Source: Mesorhizobium sp. ES1-1
Lineage (GTDB): Bacteria > Pseudomonadota > Alphaproteobacteria > Rhizobiales > Rhizobiaceae
NCBI RefSeq assembly: GCF_020164785.1
Contig: NZ_JAIUGX010000014.1
Coordinates: forward strand, 1-64,000
Reading direction: 5' to 3'
DNA length: 64,000 nt
Both the position numbers and the translations under genes were made by a program. Every line of letters starts with the position of its first letter. Position 1 is the first letter of the stretch. A model generated the notes under the pieces. That model made no database searches. It was not told the origin of the DNA and was given only the letters and a program-made list of their open reading frames with translations. This document shows positions 59,427 to 64,000 of the stretch, piece by piece.

Positions 59427-60220
59427 TATTCCGTCTCCAAAACGATTGCCGAAACCTGCCGGCCGTAATCAGGCTCCTTGCGGTGCGTGGCGCGCCGGTA
59501 GGAGTAGAACAGATCTTCCTCGGCATAGGTGCAGCGGCCAAGTCCCTCGGCCGTGACACCGGCCTTGGCCAGCCGGTCCACCGTGTAGAGGTTGAGATCG
59601 AACATGGCATGGCTCGGCTTGGCGGAGGCTGCGAAATAGCGGTTGTTTCCAGCATCGGCCTCGACGAAGCGGGCGACGAATTCGGGGCCGACCTCATAGT
59701 TTTGCGGGCCGATCGACGGGCCGAGCACGGCAATGATGTTTTCGCGCCGCGCACCCAGGCTTTCCATCGCGGCAATGGTGTTTTCGAGCACGCCGGTGAA
59801 GGCGCCCTTCCAGCCGGCATGGGCGGCGCCGATGACGCGCGCCTGGCTGTCGGCGAACAGGACCGGTCCGCAGTCGGCCGTGGAGGCGCCGACGGCGATG
59901 CCGGGCCGGTCGGTGACGATGGCGTCGGCTTTGGGCCGCTCGCCGGCAAAGGGCTCGTGGGCGACGATGACGTCGGGCGAGTGAATCTGCCAGGCCGTCA
60001 GAAGGTGGCTGGCCGGCACGCCCATCCAGGTAGCGACGCGGGCGCGATTCTCGGCCACCAGCGCCTGATTGTCATTAGAACCGCTGCCGATGTTGAGGCT
60101 ACGGTAGATGCCTTCGGAGATGCCGCCGGTTCGGGTGAAATAGCCGTGGCGGATGCCTTGGGCCCTGGCCTTGTCCAGCAAGGGCGACCGAACGGGATCC
60201 GGCTTGGTCTGATTCAGCAT
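59426..60220 (-). CDS. pgeF: Multicopper-oxidase-fold purine nucleosidase (PgeF/YfiH/DUF152)
   Basis: A 264-residue YfiH-family protein. Motifs are HGYFTRTGGISEGIYRSLNIGSGSND, ADAIVTDRPGIAVGASTADCGPVLFAD, VIGAAHAGWKGAFTGVLENTI and the C-terminal TYAEEDLFYSYRR. The Cys-Gly and His of the zinc site (TADCGP, AAHAGW) are present. Reported activities include purine nucleoside phosphorylase/adenosine deaminase and editing of the cell-wall muropeptide precursor. The ATG at 60220 is chosen; a longer frame overlaps the upstream gene and is not family-like. Confidence 0.93.
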   Translation of the reverse strand: MLNQTKPDPVRSPLLDKARAQGIRHGYFTRTGGISEGIYRSLNIGSGSNDNQALVAENRARVATWMGVPASHLLTAWQIHSPDVIVAHEPFAGERPKADAIVTDRPGIAVGASTADCGPVLFADSQARVIGAAHAGWKGAFTGVLENTIAAMESLGARRENIIAVLGPSIGPQNYEVGPEFVARFVEADAGNNRYFAASAKPSHAMFDLNLYTVDRLAKAGVTAEGLGRCTYAEEDLFYSYRRATHRKEPDYGRQVSAIVLETE

Positions 60221-60354
60221 GCGGGGGTTGTCGTCCGTGTGAGGGGTTTCGTCAAGACAAAGCGGCGCGTGGTAAAAGGAGGCAAGCTCGGTCCAGACGG
60301 ACGGTTCGATCCGTCCTTTCCAGCCCGGAGATTGGGAGGGGCACGAGCGAAAAG

Positions 60355-61443
60355 TCAATCCGCCGTCGTAAACGTCCGAACGGCCATGCCCCGCGGCACA
60401 ACCGCCAGCACCTTGAACAACTCGCCCATGGCTTGCGGTCCGGCGAGACGTTCGACCTCGCCGGCGAGTCGTTCGCGGGTCGCCTGGTCGGCATCGGCGC
60501 CAAGCCGGCCGGCGCGCTCGAGAATGCCCATGCCGAGCAGGAAGTCGCCCTGCGTCGAGAGATGGGCGTCCAGGCCGTGCGCGCGAACGATCGCTGCAAG
60601 GCCGGCAAAGTCGACATGGGCGGTGACGTCGGCCTCGCCGGGATTGGCCAGCACATCTTCGTGCCCGTGCCTGCGCAAGGCTTGCAGCGTGTCGCCGATA
60701 CCGGGCTGAAGATGGCCATAGTCCAGGAACAGGCCCGCGCCGCCATGGCTTTCGATGCGTTGCGCGATCGCAGCCATCAGAGCCGCCCGGGCTGGCGCTA
60801 CCTCGACCACCGCACCTTGCGGCGCTTCGGCCGCATCGACGGGCAGCAGCGTCGGGTCGATCGATCCGGCGCCGGCGAAGAAGCGAAGCTCGCGCGTATC
60901 GTCGAGGCCGACCATGCGCTCGCGCCATCCGGCGCCGGCGCGGATGAACTGGCGGATCGGCACGGCGTCGAACAATTCGTTGCCGACAAGGAAAAGCGGC
61001 TGTGGCGGCAGCGTGTCGATGGTCTCGTGCAAGCCAACAGCGAACGGTGTTGCGGCGAGCGTCTGTCTCTGGATTTCGGCCAAACGCGGGCTGGTTTCGA
61101 TCATGGCGAAGGCGGCGCCGTTTGCCAGTCCCGGATCGAGCCGCGACAGAGTGCGCAGCATGTCCTTCATCAGGGTGCCCCGGCCGGGGCCGATCTCGGC
61201 GACGGTCACCGGCATCGGCCGGCCGGCCGCCAGCCAGGCCTGGTAAATCCAGACGCCGACCAGTTCGCCGAACATCTGGCTGATTTCCGGCGCGGTTATG
61301 AAATCGCCGGCCGTGCCGAAGGGCTCGCGTGTCGTGTAGTAGCCATGCTCTGGGTCGAACAGGCAGAGCGCCATGTATTCGTTGATCGGGATCGGCCCCA
61401 GGGCTTCAATCAGCCCGACAATGCGGGTCTTCAGATGTGTCAT
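60355..61443 (-). CDS. MidA/NDUFAF7-family SAM-dependent methyltransferase
   Basis: A 362-residue protein with the family start GPIPINEYMALCLFDPEHGYYTTREPFGTAGDFITAPEISQMFGELVG and SAM loop VTVAEIGPGRGTLMKDMLR. The mitochondrial homologue methylates an Arg of complex I subunit NDUFS2, so a role in complex I assembly is likely but unproven here. Its start overlaps the lgt stop by 4 bases. Confidence 0.9.
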   Translation of the reverse strand: MTHLKTRIVGLIEALGPIPINEYMALCLFDPEHGYYTTREPFGTAGDFITAPEISQMFGELVGVWIYQAWLAAGRPMPVTVAEIGPGRGTLMKDMLRTLSRLDPGLANGAAFAMIETSPRLAEIQRQTLAATPFAVGLHETIDTLPPQPLFLVGNELFDAVPIRQFIRAGAGWRERMVGLDDTRELRFFAGAGSIDPTLLPVDAAEAPQGAVVEVAPARAALMAAIAQRIESHGGAGLFLDYGHLQPGIGDTLQALRRHGHEDVLANPGEADVTAHVDFAGLAAIVRAHGLDAHLSTQGDFLLGMGILERAGRLGADADQATRERLAGEVERLAGPQAMGELFKVLAVVPRGMAVRTFTTAD

Positions 61444-62327
61444 GCGGGACGCGGCTGCGGGACCGGCCTGGCGGTGGCCATCGCCCAGATGCCGGCCAGA
61501 ACCATGGGCGTCGACAGGACCATGCCCATGGTCAGCCAGCCGGTGCCGAGTAGGTAGCCGAGTTGCTGGTCCGGCTCGCGGAAGAACTCGACGAAGATGC
61601 GCGACAGCCCGTAGCCACAGATGAACGCGCCACCAACGAAGCGCGGCGTCTTCAGCTTGAGCCTCGAATGGGTGAGGATGCGCAGCACCAGGAACAGCAC
61701 GATGCCTTCGAGGAAGGCCTCGTAAAGCTGGCTCGGATGCCGCGGATCCAGCCCGGCTGGACAGTCCCCCATTGCCTGCCTGATGCGGTCGTTGCAGAAG
61801 ACAACGCCCCAGGAAACGTCCGTCACGCGGCCCCAGAGCTCCGCATTGATGAAATTGGCGACGCGCACCAGGCCAAGGCCGACCGGCACGCCGGCGGCCA
61901 CGACATCGAACAGCGACCAGGTGCGGATGCCCCGCTTGAGGGAAAACAGCGTCATGGCAAGGATGACGCCGAGCAGGCCGCCATGGAACGACATGCCGCC
62001 CTGCCAGACTGCCAAGATGTCGAGCGGGTGGGCGAGGTAGCGCGCCAGATCATAGAACAGGACATAGCCAGTGCGACCGCCAAGGACGACGCCGATGGCG
62101 GCCCAGACAATGAAATCATCGAGGTCCTCGGGCTTCATCGGCGCAACGCCGCCTGGCCACAATGTCGCATTGGCGGCGAGCCGCTTGGCGTACCACCAGG
62201 CAAACAGGATGCCGACGATGTAGCCGACGCCGTACCAGTGCACCGCCAGCGGCCCGATCTGGACCAGGATCGGGTTGATGTTGGGAAAGCCCAGGGAGGC
62301 CAGCGGCAGCAGCAAATAGTCGTTCAA
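61440..62327 (-). CDS. lgt: Prolipoprotein diacylglyceryl transferase
   Basis: A 295-residue, seven-helix membrane enzyme that attaches diacylglycerol to the lipobox Cys of prolipoproteins. Signatures include IGPLAVHWYGVGYIVGILFAWWYA, the phosphatidylglycerol-binding GLVRVANFINAELWGRVTDVSWGVVF and PRHPSQLYEAFLEG. No ATG lies at the expected place; the TTG at 62327 (MNDYLLLPLASLGFPNINP) fits the family start. ATGs further upstream (62369) would add a basic, non-conserved stretch. Confidence 0.95.
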   Translation of the reverse strand: MNDYLLLPLASLGFPNINPILVQIGPLAVHWYGVGYIVGILFAWWYAKRLAANATLWPGGVAPMKPEDLDDFIVWAAIGVVLGGRTGYVLFYDLARYLAHPLDILAVWQGGMSFHGGLLGVILAMTLFSLKRGIRTWSLFDVVAAGVPVGLGLVRVANFINAELWGRVTDVSWGVVFCNDRIRQAMGDCPAGLDPRHPSQLYEAFLEGIVLFLVLRILTHSRLKLKTPRFVGGAFICGYGLSRIFVEFFREPDQQLGYLLGTGWLTMGMVLSTPMVLAGIWAMATARPVPQPRPA

Positions 62328-62459
62328 CGGGGACTCTCGGGTTACGAAGCGCCTTCGGGCGCGGACCATGCGGCAGGGTTTTGACGTGGTCAAGGCGCGG
62401 TGGCTGTCCGTTAGGTGTTGGACAGCACCGGCGTTGCGGGCCAGCCTATTGAGGCGAGC

Positions 62460-62693
62460 TCAATCCTTGGCGGCCACCACTCGGCGCAACGCGTCGTTGA
62501 TCCTGTCCTGCCAACCAGGACCGTCTTCCTGGAAATGGTCCAGCACGGCGCGGTCGATCCTGATCGAGACAAGCTCGCGCACGTTCGGCGCGGATGAGGG
62601 TTCGCGGAGCGGGGCCAGTGGTTTCTTGGCCGGCTTGAAGGCAGCTTCTGCTGCTGCCATCGGATCTGTCGGTCGGCGCGGCGGCGTTGCCAT
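62460..62693 (-). CDS. BrnA-like antitoxin, without an adjacent toxin
   Basis: A 77-residue protein with a Pro/Ala/Lys-rich N-terminus and the BrnA ribbon-helix-helix C-terminus RELVSIRIDRAVLDHFQEDGPGWQDRINDALRRVV. BrnA normally follows and neutralises the RNase toxin BrnT, but no BrnT frame is present on either side. The ATG at 62693 is chosen because the longer frame has no ribosome site. It is divergent from ubiK. Confidence 0.85.
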   Translation of the reverse strand: MATPPRRPTDPMAAAEAAFKPAKKPLAPLREPSSAPNVRELVSIRIDRAVLDHFQEDGPGWQDRINDALRRVVAAKD

Positions 62694-62893
62694 TGGCGAA
62701 TCCTGACTGAAGTGCTTGCGAGAGACCAGATGTCGAAACGATAGGCGATCGGTGCCATCGAGTACAGTTAGAGACAGTCTGCGCACATCGTCCAATGATG
62801 CGCCATAGCAACGCAGATGCGGGCCGAGCCCTCAACGTTCTTGCATTCCGCGCACGGCGCCACTACGTCATTTCAAGCAAGCGAGGATTTGCC

Positions 62894-63196
62894 ATGTCGA
62901 CCGGACCGAACCGCATTCTCGATGAATTCGCCAAGCTGATGACCGACGCGGCCGGGGCCGCGCAGGGCGTTCGCCGCGAGGTGGAGACCGCGTTCAAGGG
63001 ACAGGCCGAGCGGATCCTCAACACGATGGACGTGGTGCAGCGCGAGGAGTTCGAGGCCGCGCGCGAGATGGCCGCCAAGGCACGCGACGAGAATGGCCGG
63101 CTTGCTGCCCGCATCGACGCGCTGGAAGCGAAGATCGCCTACCTTACCGGCAACGGCACGCCGGACGCGACGGCAACGCCCGGCGCAAAAAAATAA
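62894..63196 (+). CDS. ubiK: Ubiquinone biosynthesis accessory factor UbiK (BMFP domain)
   Basis: A 100-residue protein that forms a trimeric coiled coil at membranes. The conserved part is RILDEFAKLMTDAAGAAQGVRREVETAFKGQAERILNTMDVVQREEFEAAREMAAKARDENGRLAARIDALEAKI. UbiK assists the UbiJ-associated enzymes of ubiquinone synthesis. The ATG at 62894 fits the family start; a longer frame from 62795 is not conserved. Confidence 0.9.
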   Translation: MSTGPNRILDEFAKLMTDAAGAAQGVRREVETAFKGQAERILNTMDVVQREEFEAAREMAAKARDENGRLAARIDALEAKIAYLTGNGTPDATATPGAKK

Positions 63197-63515
63197 TTAT
63201 TAAACTTTTCCACAAAGCCCGATCCTGAAAAGCGCTTTGCCGTGAATCGCTTAACGGCGACGCACGAATCTTTGTGACAGCGGTTTCCACATGCGAATGA
63301 CGCAGTGCGAAGAAATGGGCTGTTCACGCGACTCCCGATCAATAGACTGAATTTGTTGCATGATTCGGAGCAGGGTCATGCGACCGGGCGGTGGGTCCGG
63401 TCTAGGGTCTTGTGTCGAGAAGTCCTGGCCGTCCGAGTTCAAGACAAGATTGTTCGTTGTGTGTGCCCTCCCGCGGAGCGTGTGGCGGCGCTCCTTAGAA
63501 CACAGGAAGCATTCC
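63197..63515. other. Intergenic stretch between ubiK and the YbjN-like gene
   Basis: These 319 bases hold no supported gene. An AT-rich run follows the ubiK stop (AATAATTATTAAAC), and the second half must carry the promoter of the downstream gene; no clear promoter or RNA fold was recognised. Confidence 0.4.
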
Positions 63516-64000
63516 ATGGAACTTCTCGAACTCGAAATGTCCCGCGAAATTCATCCGGTGGATGTCATCGAGCAGGTCGCGCACAACAATGACTGGTCCT
63601 TCGAGCGGGCCGGGGATGACGAGATATCGATCTCGGTCGCCGGAAGCTGGACCGACTACCATGTCTCCTTCTCGTGGATGGAGGATTTCGAGGCCCTGCA
63701 TCTAGCCTGCGCCTTCGACATCAAGGTGCCGGAGGCCCGCGCCCTGGAGGTGATGCGGCTCCTGTCGCTGATCAACGAGCAGATGCTGTTCGGCCATTTC
63801 GACCTTTGGGAGCAGGAAGGCGCGATCATGTTCCGCCAGTCGCTGCTGTTGGCAGGCGGGGTCGAGCCTTCGAGCCAGCAGGTCGAGGTGCTGCTGTCGT
63901 CGGCGCTCGAAGCCTGTGAATGCTATTTCCAGGCTTTCCAGTTCGTCGTCTGGTCGGGAACGTCGGCCAAGGACGCGCTGGCCGGGGTGCTGTTCGAGAC
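63516..64000 (+). CDS. YbjN-domain protein, 3' end beyond the window
   Basis: An ATG at 63516 with AGGAAG 7 bases upstream opens a frame that stays open to the right edge, 161 codons. The visible protein starts MELLELEMSREIHPVDVIEQ, continues WSFERAGDDEISISVAGSWTDYHVSFSW and ALHLACAFDIKVPEARALEVMRLLSLINEQMLFGHF, a pattern typical of the YbjN family (sensory-type proteins of unknown biochemical function). No catalytic motif is expected. The C-terminus is missing only because the window ends. Confidence 0.9.
   Translation, partial: MELLELEMSREIHPVDVIEQVAHNNDWSFERAGDDEISISVAGSWTDYHVSFSWMEDFEALHLACAFDIKVPEARALEVMRLLSLINEQMLFGHFDLWEQEGAIMFRQSLLLAGGVEPSSQQVEVLLSSALEACECYFQAFQFVVWSGTSAKDALAGVLFE

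Noticed and set aside
59426..60928. 500-codon version of PgeF
   Set aside because: The extra N-terminal region lies inside the methyltransferase gene on the same strand in another frame and is not family-like.

Overview
The window is high-GC alphaproteobacterial chromosome, most likely Mesorhizobium or a close relative in the Hyphomicrobiales. The evidence is a fused trpE(G) gene preceded by a rhizobial-type trp leader peptide, a choline ABC operon whose binding protein keeps every ligand residue of Sinorhizobium ChoX, a petABC (bc1) operon, and rhizobial intergenic repeats (a RIME-like palindrome and REP-like CTTCTCCCC/GGGGAGAAGG hairpins). Most of it is housekeeping DNA. Clear mobile DNA is limited to the last 21 codons of an IS630-type transposase at the left edge and a small repeat-bounded DUF559 nuclease gene at 12.7-13.2 kb.

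Layout. 0-10 kb: transposase remnant, cation diffusion facilitator, trpE(G) with its trpL leader and attenuator, a zinc deacylase, an MFS exporter, a flavoprotein disulfide reductase with a small membrane protein, and formate-tetrahydrofolate ligase. 10-17.5 kb: five uncharacterised genes on the minus strand (coiled-coil protein, unknown protein, AAA+ ATPase, unknown protein, DUF2333-like membrane protein), interrupted by the nuclease cassette. This is the best candidate for an undescribed system. 17.8-22.3 kb: cytochrome c, a frameshifted thymidine kinase, and choXWV. 22.3-26.6 kb: a two-component system, small exported proteins and clpS. 26.7-33.6 kb: a moxR-DUF58-DUF4159-type membrane operon. 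33.7-39.1 kb: DUF1285/Nudix/CCA-transferase operon, DUF1059, hemF, soxR with a soxbox, and trmL. 39.2-43.8 kb: two half-size ABC exporters in tandem. 44.3-47.3 kb: petABC. 47.4-54.1 kb: lactate dehydrogenase-like enzyme, apt, two MaoC-fold proteins, corA, ychF, pth and rplY. 54.2-62.3 kb: an MFS exporter with a divergent AraC regulator, prs, a lipoprotein, a creatinase-fold protein without metal ligands, pgeF, a MidA-type methyltransferase and lgt. 62.4-64 kb: an orphan BrnA-like antitoxin, ubiK, and a YbjN-like gene that runs off the right edge.

Several starts were moved inward from the longest reading frame on the strength of Shine-Dalgarno sequences, signal peptides or family length (including TTG starts for hemF and lgt, and GTG starts for the OmpR-type regulator, petA and the 85-residue gene next to hemF). 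No tRNA, rRNA or CRISPR array was recognised. All product calls come from reading motifs by eye; no database search was run.
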